Assembly (NCBI GenBank): GCA_030549205.1
Contig: JAUKTV010000009.1
Span: 124,001-188,000 of the forward strand
DNA length: 64,000 bases
Source: Apiosordaria backusii
Lineage: Eukaryota > Ascomycota > Sordariomycetes > Sordariales > Lasiosphaeriaceae
Direction of reading: 5' to 3'
Position 1 is the stretch's first letter. The number at the start of each line of letters is the position of its first letter. Positions 11,772-23,886 of this stretch are shown one piece after another. A model generated the notes under the pieces. That model saw only the letters and a program-made list of their open reading frames with translations. It was not told where the DNA came from and made no database searches. A program made the position numbers and the translations under genes.

Positions 11772-13256
11772 TCAGTCAATGCTGAGCTGTTCAAACACAC
11801 GGGAGATCTTCTCAAACTCCCATTCAATCTTGCCATCATTTCTCCAGGCTGTCATCACGGACACAGGAAAGCCATCGGCACCGGGACCGTTGAGAACCAG
11901 TCCGGGATCCATGGGCTTGCCAAACAAACTAATGAGGGGCAGTCAGTGTGGTGTTCAGTTGTGTCGTCAAGAAGCACACTTACACAAGCCGCCGGATAAA
12001 AGGGGCCGCCGATAGATCAGCAAATCGTCGCACGCACTCGGTCATGTTTTCAAAGGCTTCGCAACACTTGTCCGAAGAGATCTTCATCTCCCGAATCCAG
12101 GCTGCAAAAACGTTCAAGACATCTTCTTCTTCCTCCTGGAGCAAGAATTCCTTATCCTCGGCCGAGCTCAACTGGTTCTCGAAGATCGCCTCGAATGTTT
12201 GTTGAGCGACCCGTGCGGCCTCTGGATCTCGAGCTCTTGGCTCCTCGGCTTCATCTGGTTCAAGATGGAAAGTTCGGTATGCGCTCAGAAGGACCGAGAG
12301 TTGTTCGATAATCTCATCTTCGGAGAACCACTCAATCGCGAGGGAAAAGGCTGGATTGACAGAAAAGCCCTGTGGCATGGCCGAGTGGGGTCGTGTTGAT
12401 CCAAGCTGTAGTTCAGCTTGAGTGTTTGTCTCTTTTGCTTCGTTAGCTCTGCTAATTTGCGTCTCAATACTTTTCTCATTTACGAACCACTTTCAGAAGC
12501 CACATTATCTCTTAGACTGGCGGCAATACCAGTAGAGCCTGCCAAGTCGATAGTGAGCTGTTGTATTTGTTGGAGTGACTGGCCAGTGGCTGGCTGCAAA
12601 GATTGCGCCTCGGAATACCCTTCGTCCTCAGAGTTGACAACTGCAGCGTGCCTTGCCCTCTTAGGGCGAGGGGCAGAAGGAGGACTTGGGGCCCGCTTCA
12701 GCGTCTTGCGGACTGGAGTTGGATCTGGTGTCAATGGGGGCATCTGACCACCGATTCTGGTCCCATTGATTGGAACCGCTAGGGCAGGCGGCACCTGAAA
12801 AGAGGTTACTGCTCGAGGGGTTTCTAAGAAGTCCTCGTTGGGACGATGGGCTTCTTCTAGATCGTTATCGCCGCTGACATCGGGAATCTGGCTGGGGGTG
12901 CTGGGGGCGTCTGTGTTGCTTTCGCTCCCCACAGTCAGGGATGATGGTCTGGACGGTAGCATGTGTGGGAAATGACAGCCGATGCCGGTCATCGTCTGGC
13001 TGTCTGGTTCATGCTCAAGCTCTGGAGGCGGCGTTGCAGCAGAAAGCGGCATAGGGGCTGAAGAAAGAGTCCCCAGAAGCCATAAGCCTCTTCTGGTTGG
13101 CTCATCGGGCACGTTCATATCGAGACTGGTATGGCTTTCTGCGGTTGAAGTTGATGTGGAGACATGCGTCAATGTCCTCTCGGGAGGGTCCGGTCGAAGA
13201 GCCTGCGAATTCGTCAGTACAAGATACGAACCTTGTCGAGGATTATTACCAACCAT
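11772..13256 (-). CDS. protein of unknown function, disordered N-terminus and helical C-terminus
   Basis: I propose exons 13256-12488, 12416-11984 and 11928-11772, giving 452 residues. The first part (to about residue 225) is rich in Ser, Pro and Thr and has a basic patch (SAPRPKRARHAA) that could be a nuclear signal. The second part is acidic and helical, with SLAIEWFSEDEIIEQLSVLL, an EEEEDVLNVFAAWIREM segment and a conserved-looking end (VMTAWRNDGKIEWEFEKISR). The second intron (55 nt, GTAAGT, TAG) is clear. The first is needed because the N-terminal frame stops at 12480 while the C-terminal frame stays open; a 71-nt intron 12487-12417 with GTTCGT donor, CTAAC branch point and AAG acceptor fits. 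If wrong, two adjacent genes or a frameshift are alternatives. I do not recognise the family. Confidence 0.55.
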
Positions 13257-15059
13257 CTGATCGCTGCAGGGTATCGGTGCCAATCTTAGGATTTTATGGC
13301 GAGAGAGGCAATATTGGCAATGACTTCAGGGCGGGCCTCGAAGACGACGGTCAGAACACTAATAGAGAAAGGATCACGCTTGAAAGACTTGTCTTTTGGG
13401 AATATCTTCTCAAAGAAAGAGCCTATGTTATGACGCTTGGAAGAACTTCAAAGGATTCTCATGATGTCTTTATGGCCCTCTTATATCAAAGTTACCCAGC
13501 GGTTACCTCCCAAAGTTGGACCCAGGTGTGAGGTGTCGGGTGCATCACAGCCCACCCACCCGACCTACTCTGGAAAGTATACTATTGAAAGAACCCTCCC
13601 CCCTCCTCCTATCTTGACTCCAAGATGGTGTCCAGCAAGCGCGTTCAGATAATGGGCGGTAATCGCAACTACCAAAGCACATGACATGTAACAAAGCATA
13701 TGCAGCCTCTTCAGCCTCCATTTCTATGTTACTGCAATCTTCTGCATTCAGAAATCTTGTCATACACCACAAAGATCACTTTGCAGAATGAGTTTTATTG
13801 CAATCTCAATCTTCTTCAGCACAGTACATTGCATCGTCGAATCTGTTGTGAGGCTCCAGGTCGCGTCGATTGGTCGCCTGCGGCGGCTGGCGCTTATCAC
13901 ATACACCCTGATTGGGGCAGTTGTCCCAACACTCTGGACCCGAAAAAGCTTCGCCGCAAAAGCAAGCCATGTGTGTTTGAGGACGTCAACTCTCACACAC
14001 TGAACTAACCAGACTGGTCAGGCAAAGGCGGGAGCCTTCCCCAGATATTGAACTGTCGGGACAGGGGACATCTGCTGGCCCGGCCCAAGGCTCCGGCTAC
14101 TATGGTTGCTCGACATCCAATGGATTCTCAAGAATCAGGGGTATGTAGTTAGCATATGAGAATGCCCAGCATCGTGACATGCCTGGATATCACTGTGCCA
14201 TCGTGGACAGCCCTTGACTGCTCTATTAGCTGGCCGACTTTGCTGCAGCCATGGTAGCTTCTGACATGCAAGTCACCCCGGAATGAACATCGATCCGGGA
14301 TGAACTCTCCAGCTCGGTATCCCAGGAGGCTCCCTCCCAGCAATTGGGATGAACGGGTAGCGGATGGCTAGCCCATGGGGTCGGGCTTTCCACACATGGG
14401 GACTGAACAAACGTAACGTTGACTGGCCCCTCGTGTGTCTCCGTGGGGGCTATTGATCAGCATAGTACTCGATAGTAGAGCCTGACAATGTTTGCCAAAT
14501 TGTTCAGGTTTCAAGGCATGTGTAGATATGGGTCTATGATACCCTGTCTGGTCTGGTCCACTAAAGGTTTTTATTCCTCATTGCAGCATGGCCATTAGCC
14601 TCTCAGCAACATGAAAGCTGCAGGAATGGACGTGACAGTCTTTTTATTTATTTCGTTCTCAGCATAACAATGAATTCCTCTTTTGGTATCATCTCCGGGA
14701 GAATAATGCCAGAGCGTGGCAACAGGTGATGCTTAATATCGCTCGCAATGCCAGAGGTTTCAACAATGAATATTTATACTCGACTGTCATTGGAACTGAT
14801 TTGCGTAACAGCACATCTTATGCTGAAGCCACACAGACATGACTGTCAACAGACGACGAAGTTCCACAACAGTTCTCTGTCATATCTCCCTAAATAGCAC
14901 ACCGCACCTGTGAAGTTGAGCATTCAAGCACCTACTAATCAACCTTGTGGACTTGACGTGAAAAAGCTGCCTATTTCAAAAGTTTCCAACTATGACACCA
15001 AAAGTCTAATAATACATCTTGAGAAAAGTAATCTTCTTGGTAACATACAAACCAGATAC
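13257..15059. other. intergenic, no gene supported
   Basis: About 1.8 kb between two minus-strand genes. It includes the promoter of the 11772-13256 gene (near 13257) and the 3' end of the 15060-16757 gene. Frames are short and unrecognised. No RNA gene or repeat is visible. Confidence 0.45.
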
Positions 15060-16757
15060 TCACATCATAGTCCTCACCCTCATTGGACTAACAACTCTCA
15101 CCGCAGGATCAAAACAAGCCTGCTTCAAGAGCTGGTACTCCTGCCCCTGAATATTCCACGGTAAACCCAGCGGCTGGTCTACCACCGCTCTTGATCCAAT
15201 CTCCGGTGACTTCCCCGTGCCAAGCGTCTCTGTTTCGCTGCCTATACTAGGACTGTTCTCCTTGCTGCTCTTGCTGCTATGCCCACCATGGTGGCAATCC
15301 GTCAACTTAGAATTCCCATACCGTCTCTTGACGTCTTGGTATTTCTCCATGGGGAAGACCTCCCCTTCAACTTCCGTAAGAAGCGGTACTGAGAAGTCTA
15401 TCATCCCGAAAAAAATGTCAGCATTTTCCCCTCTTTTTTCTTTTTTGACATCATATGAGAAGACTTACCACCCCTCAAATAACTTTCTGTCTTATAACTC
15501 GCCACCTTGGCCGCCATCCTCCTCCCATTCCCGCCCCGCTTGATAACATAACTCTCCCCCTTTTCACCCTCCCCAGGTTCCTCCCCGTCAACAAAATCAA
15601 CAAAAAGCTTCATCCTTCCGCCGAAAAACTCAACTTCCCACTCCGCACCCGGATCATACCTCGTGACCAGCCTCATAAAATCCCCATCCGTCACCAACCT
15701 CCCCCCTCTTTCCTCATCCACATACTCCCTCAGGAAATTCACAAACAAATGACACAAATGATGCGTCACCATCCCGGCAATGTGGAATCCCAACCGCCTA
15801 AACCTTGCCGTCTGCACCAGAGCCTCGTCCATCCGTTTGTGACGACGGGAGATGTCGGATTTGAGACGGGAGTAGTACAGCTTGTCGATGAGGTGGGTGT
15901 TGAGGTGCAGGACGGCGGCGGCTTTGGGGTTGAATCTCCCCTTGGGAGGATTGGGCTGGGTGAATGAGGGGGAGCGATAAAAGGCAAAGATGGAGGTGGT
16001 GGCGGGGTCGGCGAGGAACCCGTTGCGTTTGGGGTCGAGTTTGACGATGGGGAAGTTGTGGCGGACGGTGTAGAGGAATTCGTCTACCGAGTGGGCGGTG
16101 TTGGATTCTTTGGGGACGACTTCGGAAGAAGAAGATGAGACGGGGCGTTCTCGCCAGACGCAGAGGGATTTTTGGGCGAGGTTATCCAGGGCTGGATGGG
16201 GTTAGTAAGTGAAAGTAGGATATGGGAAACGGGGTATACACACCTTCACGTCCACGAGGGCTTTCCAACATCCGAAGTCCCAAGTCTAGGACGGCGGAGA
16301 CAACCCAGGCTCGACCACCTCCTTGTTCGAGGGGGATGGTGGTGCCATTGTCTAGAAGTTCCGAGATGCAGACGCCGTAGAGACCGTCTGCTTCTTTTGG
16401 TGGGGGTGGTGGTCGGAGTATGTCTTGCTCTATGAGTTGAGGGGATGAAGTCCAGGTTGTGGAAGGGATAGAGGTGGAGAAGGCACGGCCTATCTCCTTG
16501 CTGTCGAGCTCTACCGCATGAGTAGGATAGTCAGGATATGCAGGAAGAGACTGATGATGCTTGTGTTGTGGTACCGTGCGTCGCTGAGGGGGCTGCTCGA
16601 AGGAGATACTCGGCCTGGCACTGACACTGCGGCCTACCGGACGTTTACCTGTAGCTGGCTTCTCAAACGGGACACTGGGTCCAGCACTGGTGTTGCGCTT
16701 TACCAGGCGTGTATGGGGCTGCTCAAACGTTACGCTGGCAGTGCGTGAGGGTGCCAT
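15060..16757 (-). CDS. conserved-looking fungal protein of unknown function
   Basis: Exons 16757-16244, 16191-15469 and 15397-15060 join in frame (introns 52 and 71 nt; GTGTGT and GTAAGT donors, CAG and TAG acceptors) to 524 residues. The start is the ATG at 16757 (MAPSRTASVTFEQPHTRLVK). The first 110 residues are basic, Ser/Pro-rich and contain three variants of a short SVTFEQP/SVPFEKP/SISFEQP motif. The rest looks globular: LYGVCISELLDNGTTIPLEQ, SVDEFLYTVRHNFPIVKLDP, RRLGFHIAGMVTHHLCHLFV and EWEVEFFGGRMKLFVDFVDG. The 3' end is uncertain: the frame stops at TGA 15062-15060, but the sequence ATGTGAGTATC there is also a perfect donor, so a short last exon could follow. I do not recognise the family. 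Confidence 0.7.
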
Positions 16758-17998
16758 TGCCACCGATAATTCAGGAGTAAGCTGAAAAAGGGGCTGCTAG
16801 GGATGGCTCTTGTGACAAAACTGATTCAGTGCTTGGTGAATGTAAACAAACTGCATAAAAGTTGAAACAAACAAAACAATGCAAGCTTTCTTTGTTAAAG
16901 CTTTACGGGTCCAAAAAAATGGGTTTACACACAATCCATGTATGTTGGCTTCATCCTTGCTTCAAATTCACCAAAACCGAGGCATGGGATGCCCATGTAG
17001 CGCGTTGGGGGACAATGTGTTGATATAGTCCTACCTTACCTCACCACTTACACAGCCATGCTTAGCACTTGAGTTGTAAGCAGTGAACCTACAACGTGTG
17101 AATCGAATGTGGAACAGGCCAGTGTTGAAGAGCCGGGCCTGCCTGCCTACCTGGCTGGCCTGATGACTGAGGTTGATGGAAGTCAGTGGAGCACCAGCTC
17201 CTCCTCAGTCTGGAGTGAACCTATATGAAAAGAAAGATACCCCATGGCTTGGAGATCACGAGGGGCGTGAGCATCTCCCGCGCCGAGCCATTGAGGCTAA
17301 GAGACCTGGTGCGATGATACCGGCCGGCCGACCACCCCGGTTCACGGACAGCATGATAACGACCGTAACCGCTGAGAACGAGAACATAAAATGTAACATA
17401 GAATGTGACGGGAAGGAGGCCTTGAGATCAGCGACTCACGGTCCGGGAGAGCGACTGCATTTGTGTGATGATGCGGCCTCGCCCCGTTGTGCGGGTGGCC
17501 CAGCAGGCTGGTGTTTCGGGTGAAAACTGATACTCGGATGCGGTCTCCCATGGCCGGAGACAATGGTCCTTGTTTGCTGTGCCCTCCATCGACTTGCTTT
17601 CTAAGATGCAAGTTGCAGGACGATCTGGGCCAAGGATCGAAGTGGATGAAGTGGGAATGAAGATACGTAATAGTGAAGGGTTAGGGTTGGACGAGTCAGT
17701 CGACATCCCTGCATGATGCTGCAGACGCCGATCTGCCAACACCGTTCAGACTGCCACTGGCATGCGCGTTCCAGCTTCATCTCTCAAAGGACACGGCTCG
17801 TCCGTTTCCCAATTCGCGCCTGAATAAGCAACCAATCACAGTATGGTGCCATTGTCTACCGTACAAAGATTACACACAATTCCTCGTGCCTGAGAGCACT
17901 GTAAGCATCGCTTTTTTTGTTGTGCTCTTTCGGGAACGCCTCGTGGAACTTGTTGCAGTACCAAGGTACCTCGCTGGCCGTCGCTGTCACTGGCCACA
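16758..17998. promoter_or_regulatory. divergent promoter region
   Basis: A 1.24-kb region between two outward-facing genes, so it should carry both promoters. An AACCAATCACAG motif (CCAAT box) lies at about 17831-17842, some 165 bp upstream of the peptidase start. No coding sequence or repeat is recognised. Confidence 0.5.
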
Positions 17999-20843
17999 AT
18001 GGCTCCCGCTCCCGATATGGTCCCCTACTCCGATGAGCCGACCGGTCCCTTCCACAGACCTGAACACAACTCGAGCACAGGCAGGATGTCGCACGAATCT
18101 GAGTCTTCGGTGTCTACCACGAGCATCGTGTTCGATCGGATCGATGAGCGGCTCGCTGCCAAGGAGGCCAACTTCGACCTCGACGACCAAGACCCGATGA
18201 AGGAAGCCGATGACGACGACAATGACCTCGAGACTGGTCGCTTCCTCGGTGGGAGGTCCGGCACCCAAGATGACGACCTTCCAGCCAAGGGTGATGGAAT
18301 GAACCGGGGGATGCGCAGGACGCTGATCATCGTGGCCGGACTCTTGATCTCGGCGTGGGTTGTCGGTCTCTTCTTTTACGTTTCCCACAAATCCTACAAG
18401 CCCGCCTCTCAGATTGAACACGACCCTCAGGCAACTGTCGTGCAAGGTACCGGGAAGCAGGTGACGCTGGACCAGGTTATGAGCAGCTACTGGCGCGCTG
18501 AAAGTCACTCAATAAGCTGGATCGAAAGTCCCGACGGGGAAGATGGGCTCTTGCTTCTCAAAGACGGTCCCGGCAAGGATTTTCTCGTTGTTGAGGATGT
18601 TAGGACCCAGAACAACGCCGGCGCCAATGCCTTGGTTGGCGTAGAAGTCGCGAGCAGCAGGACACTGATCAAGGAAAGACACTTCGATTTCGGGGGGCAA
18701 ACGTACACTCCTGGAAGGGTGTGGCCAAGCAAGGACCTCAAGAAAGTGCTGATTGCAACAAACCTGGAGGCGAACTGGCGCCACTCGTTTTATGCCTCCT
18801 ACTGGGTCTTCGATGTCGATATGCAAATAGCAGAGCCCCTGATTCCTGGTGAGCCCAACGTCCGCGTACAACTTGCGCAGTGGAGCCCCACTAGCGATGC
18901 TATTGCCTATGTCAGAGACAACAACCTGTTTCTGCGCAGCCTCAAGCACGACAAGGTTGTTCAGATTACCAAGGATGGCGGCGCTGAGGTGTTCAACGGT
19001 GTTCCTGACTGGGTATACGAAGAGGAAGTCTTCTCGGGGAACAGCGCCACTTGGTGGTCAGAGGACGGCAACTACATCGCCTATTTGCGGACTAACGAGA
19101 CTGGCGTCCCTGAATATCCTGTTCAGTACTTCCTCTCAAGGCCCAGCGGCACGGAACCGAAGCCCGGCGAAGAGTCATATCCTGAGGTCAGGCAGATCAA
19201 ATATCCCAAGGCTGGGGCGCACAACCCCGTCGTTAACCTTAAATTCTACGATGTGGCGCGTGATGAGACCTTCACGGTTGACATCTCTGGTCGGTTCGCG
19301 GACGATGACCGCCTCATTACAGAAGTGGTCTGGGCTGGCGGCCAGGTTATCGTCAAGGAGACAAACAGAGTCAGTGATATTCTGAGGGTCGTACTCGTTG
19401 ACGTCTCTGCGCGCACTGGAAAAGCAGTTCGTGAGTTGGATGTGAAGGCCATTGATGGCGGCTGGTTTGAGATTACCCACAAGACCAAGTATATCCCAGC
19501 CGATCCTTCCAAAGGGCGTGAGCACGACGGCTATATTGATATGGTGATTCATGAAGATAATGATCATCTAGCCTACTTCACGCCCTTGAACAACTCTGAA
19601 CCCATCATGCTCACATCTGGACACTGGGAAGTTGTTGACGCCCCCTCAGCCGTTGACCTAGACAACAACATCGTCTACTTTGTCGCAACCAAGGAGTCCT
19701 CTATCCAACGACATGTCTATCAAGTTGACCTCACCGGAAATAACCTGAAAGCGGTGACTGACACTGGTAAGGAAGGTTATTACGGCATCTCATTCTCCAC
19801 TGGGACTGGATATGCCCTCCTGTCTTACCAGGGCCCCAATATTCCCTGGCAAAAAGTCATCAGCGCCCCGGCCAACCCTCACAGATACGAGTATCTGGTG
19901 GAGGAGAACAAGGAACTGGCAAAGAGCGCCAGGGAATATGAGCTCCCTATCAAGATTTATGGCACCATCAAGGTAGACGGTGTTGAACTCAATTATGTCG
20001 AGCGTCGCCCACCGCACTTTGACAAGAACAAAAAGTACCCAGTCTTGTTCCAGCAGTACAGCGGCCCTGGATCTCAGAGCGTTAACAAGCGCTTTACCGT
20101 CGATTATCAATCCTATGTCGCCGCCGGGCTAGGTTATTTGTGCGTAACGGTTGATGGTCGTGGAACTGGCTTCATTGGGCGCAAGAACCGTGTGATCATC
20201 CGCGGCGACCTCGGACGGTGGGAAGCCCATGACCAAATCGCAGCTGCCAAGATCTGGGCCGCGAAGAGCTATGTTGACGAAGAAAGGCTCGCCATTTGGG
20301 GCTGGAGCTTCGGTGGATTCAATACTCTCAAGACCCTCGAGCAAGACGGTGGCCGCACTTTCAAGTACGGTATGGCTGTTGCCCCGGTCACCGATTGGCG
20401 GTTCTATGACAGCATCTACACCGAAAGATACATGCTCACGCCTCAAACCAACGGCCATGGCTATGACACGAGCGCCATCAACAACGTCACGGCTCTGAAG
20501 CAAAACGTCCGTTTCCTTATGATGCACGGCGTGGCGGACGACAACGTTCACATGCAGAATTCTTTGACGTTGCTCGACAAGCTCAATATGGTCGGCGTTG
20601 AGAACTACGATGTCCATGTCTTCCCCGACAGTGACCATGGGATTTATTTCCATAATGCCAACCGGATTGTCTATGACAGTGAGTTCTCTCTTTCCGCATC
20701 GAAATCTGCAGTTCAAGTACTAACTGGTCATTACAGAGCTGACCAACTGGCTCATTAATGCCTTCAACGGAGAATGGATCAAGGTTGCGAATGCGAAGCC
20801 TCAGAAGAAGAGGAGCATCCAACCTATTCTTCCGATTGTGTAG
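17999..20843 (+). CDS. dapB: dipeptidyl aminopeptidase, type IV family (DAPB-like, vacuolar)
   Basis: Two exons, 17999-20678 and 20737-20843 (58-nt intron: GTGAGT, CTAAC, CAG), giving 928 residues, normal for fungal DapB/Ste13-type enzymes. It is a type II membrane protein: an acidic cytoplasmic tail of about 105 residues, then one transmembrane segment (TLIIVAGLLISAWVVGLFFY), then a beta-propeller and an alpha/beta-hydrolase domain. The substrate-anchoring Glu motif is seen in DWVYEEEVFS (about residues 336-345). The catalytic triad is Ser770 in WGWSFGGF, Asp847 in HGVADDNVH and His880 in DSDHGIYFH. It removes X-Pro or X-Ala dipeptides from peptide N-termini. Location in the vacuole or late Golgi is inferred from the family. 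The last intron places the final 36 residues (LTNWLINAFNGEWIK) in exon 2. Confidence 0.95.
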
Positions 20844-20994
20844 ATTTTGAGCAACTATTCAGGAAACATGGCGTTACTGGGCATTGATCGGCGTTTCGGT
20901 ACATAATTATTACTCTGCAGCGTTACAATATGAGGTATCTTGAATACAATCGAATGAACTCCTTCCTTTCCGTCATCATTCTCCGAACCGACAC

Positions 20995-21503
20995 TCAAGA
21001 TGTTGGAATCAGTTGCGGGTGTGTCTCCGCGCTTGGGTCGACCTTCTCAATAACCGCAGCAGTCCCATAAGCGCACACTTGGGCAAACCCGCCCAATTCT
21101 CCTGCGTCAAATCTCAGAGCAATGACAGCATTTCCACCCCTGCTCTGGGTCTCAGCTACGATGCGGGAGATGGCATCGTTTCTCGCGCTGTACAGCTGGT
21201 TTCGGAGTCAGCCGTATTGTTTATGTGAGAATTCAAGATGGATGACAAAAGACATACCAAGCTGGTAAACCACTTCAGTTCACCACCCACAACACTCTTC
21301 AACACCATAGACATCCCGGCTGCCCAGTTCCGGGAACGAACGGTAATGCCGTAAACGGCACCCAGTACTTTGACAACACGGTAGCCGGGGACATCGAACA
21401 TGGTGGTTGTGATCACGCCATTGGTTTCGGTAAAGCAGTGAAGGTCTTGGATGGAGGCAGGGATCTCCGCTTGTTGATTTTGGGGGTTGGTGGAGGAGGA
21501 CAT
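20995..21503 (-). CDS. YbjQ/UPF0145 family protein
   Basis: Exons 21503-21258 and 21195-20995 (62-nt intron; GTATGT, CTGAC, CAG) give 148 residues. The core GVITTTMFDVPGYRVVKVLG, then VYGITVRSRNW, and AVIALRFDAGEL with CAYGTAAVIE match the putative heavy-metal-binding YbjQ-like family (PF01906), which forms pentamers in bacteria; its biochemical role is not established. The protein is soluble, without signal peptide. An upstream in-frame ATG at 21521 would add six residues (MKNFKK); I prefer 21503. The gene converges on the peptidase gene with only 151 bp between stop codons. TATA-like sequence (TTATATATACC) lies about 115 bp upstream of the start. Confidence 0.85.
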
Positions 21504-22355
21504 TTTCTTGAAGTTTTTCATATGATTGGGATTTATGAGGTCGACTGATATTTTGAAAGGTAAATCTGGATATGTAACAACACAAGAGAACTCTTCGAGA
21601 AGAGGTGAATCAGCCCTTATATATACCTCCAAGTCTTGACCAGAAGAAGCTGCCACGGGAACAACCGGCACATTCCAAGCAAGCCCAACTGCATGGCTGT
21701 CGGAGATGCCATCACCATGGCAAGGCTTCAGCCTCATTAAGGTAATGAATTATCCCGCACGACCTCATAACCCAAGTTGTGATAGGACGAAGTTGGGGTC
21801 GTATTTCGTATCGAGCTTCACTTATACCAGGGCATAGCCCCACTTGCCCCAGGCCAAGACCGGCTTGTAATGGGGAGCAGTGGCAGGGCACGCAGGGCTA
21901 AGAGCTGATCGGCAATCGGGCAGACACAGGCAGGATGAATTCGGGTAAGCCGACTTCTTCTCCGATGACATTCAGGCCTCTGAAGCCTGTTATTTGTCGC
22001 GAAAAGGCAGCATGATGCGGGAGATGTCGGAATCCTGACAAAACTCAGAAAGGACAAGCAAGGGTTAGGGTTGATTTGCCAAGCAAAAATCCCAGAATGA
22101 TCAAGCATTGCCAAGAGATCTAAGAGTGGCGCCCTCCCGCTCCAACGAACACCACCATCAGTTAATGATACCCAACCCCCATCTGCTCCAGCTCAAGGGA
22201 AAGACATATCTTGGCGCATCTGTCAAAACACATCATACTCCCTACACTTTGCGAATAAGTGTACCGAGAGATGAAGCTGAACAGAAATAGCAAGGGGAAG
22301 AATATCCCGCGGCGGGAAGATGCACCGGGAAATTCCCCACTTCGTTTAATCTGGA

Positions 22356-22409
22356 ATCACGGAACGTCCTTTCCAGGAAACTTGCTGGGGGAGGAAGACG
22401 TTCCGTGAT
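22356..22409. promoter_or_regulatory. perfect 13-bp inverted repeat upstream of GH131
   Basis: Left arm ATCACGGAACGTC at 22356-22368 and right arm GACGTTCCGTGAT at 22397-22409 are exact reverse complements, separated by 28 bp. The spacer contains CTGGGG, which fits the SYGGRG core bound by fungal CreA/CRE1 carbon repressors. It lies about 250 bp upstream of the GH131 start. A binding site for a dimeric regulator is inferred; a cruciform or a relic of an insertion is possible. Confidence 0.5.
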
Positions 22410-22579
22410 CACCAGGGGCGCTGGCCAGCTCCCTAGGAACAGGCGGTTGGCGATGCCGGCTCGCTAATCTTCAATTTATCATTCAGCCGCAAGTGAGAAA
22501 GGAAAAGGGAACTCCAAGATGGTGGTCTCATTCCGGGGATATGATCGAGTTGATCGTCCGGGGTGGTCATCGATCTGGA

Positions 22580-22588
22580 TATATAAAT
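22580..22588 (+). promoter_or_regulatory. TATA box of the GH131 gene
   Basis: TATATAAAT stands 74 bp before the start codon at 22662, a distance that leaves room for a short 5' UTR with the pyrimidine-rich stretch that follows. Strong TATA boxes are common in induced secreted-enzyme genes. Confidence 0.5.
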
Positions 22589-22661
22589 CAACCTCACCTC
22601 TATCTTATATCTACCTGTACAAGAGAAGTCTCTTGTCATTCCGCTACCTAATCTCTAAAAA

Positions 22662-23648
22662 ATGCATCACACCTCCCTTCTCCTCAGCCTCCTAGCCACA
22701 ACCGTCGCCGCCCTCCCCGGCGGTGGCGGCGGCGGCAACCTCCACCGTCCCGGCCGCCCCCGTCCTCAAGCCCCCAAAGCCGAGACCCTGTGCCCCATCG
22801 TCTTCGACGGCCGCCCCGACTCCTCCCTCCAACCCCTCGACTTCGACGACTGGAACACCTCCCCCTTCAACCCAGACTACGTCAAAGGCGCCTCCCTCCT
22901 CTGGTCCGACATCCTCAAGTTCCCCACCGTCAACCCCCCCGCCCGCTTCGACGACCCAACCTACCAGCAGCCCTTTGAAGTGACCATCAACGACTCCAGC
23001 ATCTTCAACAACCAGCGCGGGTTCCGCCGCGCCGGCCTCCAGTTCCAGGGCGACACCAACAGGAACTCGCCCGGTTCGTCGGGCATCAAGACGATCCACT
23101 TCTCCCTCAAGTGGGACGCCAGCAGGCCCCTGAACCTCAGCCACGAGTACCTCAACGTGTGGCACGAAACCGCCGACTACAGCGCAAACCAGTTCAACTT
23201 CCAGGCTGGCGCGATCTTGGGACAGAACAGCTTGGCGAGGGACACGTGGAAGGTCCTCAACAGACAGAACAGGCAGGTCTGGAGCACGCCGATTCTGAGG
23301 AACGAGTGGCAGAATTTCGCCATTACGTTGGACTTTAACATGAAGTTTGTTTACCCACGCCCCCATTTACATGTATCAGGATGAAATGGAAAATGATTGT
23401 ACTGACATGAAAATAACAGCACCCTCCGTGTATACTACAGCAGAGGCGACGAGCCCCTCCGCAGCGTCACCAACGCCCTGACCAACAACAACGCCGGTGA
23501 AGGCCAGTATCAAATCGGCATCCTCCGCAAGCCTACTGGTACAAGCGATGTCGTCAACTCGGGCTATCACCAGCGGAATCTCAACGAGGGTCTCATCTAC
23601 GGCAGTGTGTTCGTGGAAGACAGTGAGGGCGGCTGTGTCTCTCTGTAA
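22662..23648 (+). CDS. secreted GH131 beta-glucanase
   Basis: Two exons, 22662-23344 and 23420-23648 (75-nt intron; GTTTGT donor, CTGAC, CAG), encode 303 residues. A signal peptide (MHHTSLLLSLLATTVAALP) is followed by a Gly/Pro/Arg-rich linker and then the GH131 catalytic domain: CPIVFDGR, FNPDYVKGASLLW, PFEVTINDSSIF, GFRRAGLQFQGD, KTIHFSLKWD, LNLSHEYLNVWHE, VLNRQN, LRVYYSRGDEPLRSVT and QYQIGILRKPTG, ending GSVFVEDSEGGCVSL. GH131 enzymes cleave beta-1,3-, beta-1,4- and beta-1,6-glucans; the family was founded on a Podospora enzyme. There is no C-terminal cellulose-binding module. Two N-glycosylation sites (NDSS, NLSH) are visible. The region has strong C-ending codon use, typical of highly expressed secreted proteins. 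It converges on another secreted protein gene. Confidence 0.93.
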
Positions 23649-23886
23649 ACCCTTCAAAATGTACATAACATCATAACTGAAAGCACATAATACATATACA
23701 TTGAGTCACTCTCATCGCCCCTTCATTATTCTCCAGCAAAGGCCACCACTTCATTGACTTGACCTGCCTGCATATCTAATGTCTACCAGTGTGAAAAGGG
23801 CCCCCTATTCCGCCCCGTTCCTGCCAAGAAAAAAAAAAAAAAAACACGAGCAATCGTCAAAGCCGCTCAACCTAGCTGCTCAGCCC

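Larger units (their letters stand above)
21504..22661. promoter_or_regulatory. divergent promoter region of the YbjQ-like and GH131 genes
   Basis: About 1.16 kb between two outward-facing genes. It contains a TATA-like box on each side, a perfect 13-bp inverted repeat (22356-22409) and a small GC palindrome (CCCGCGGCGGG, near 22306). No coding sequence is recognised. Confidence 0.55.
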
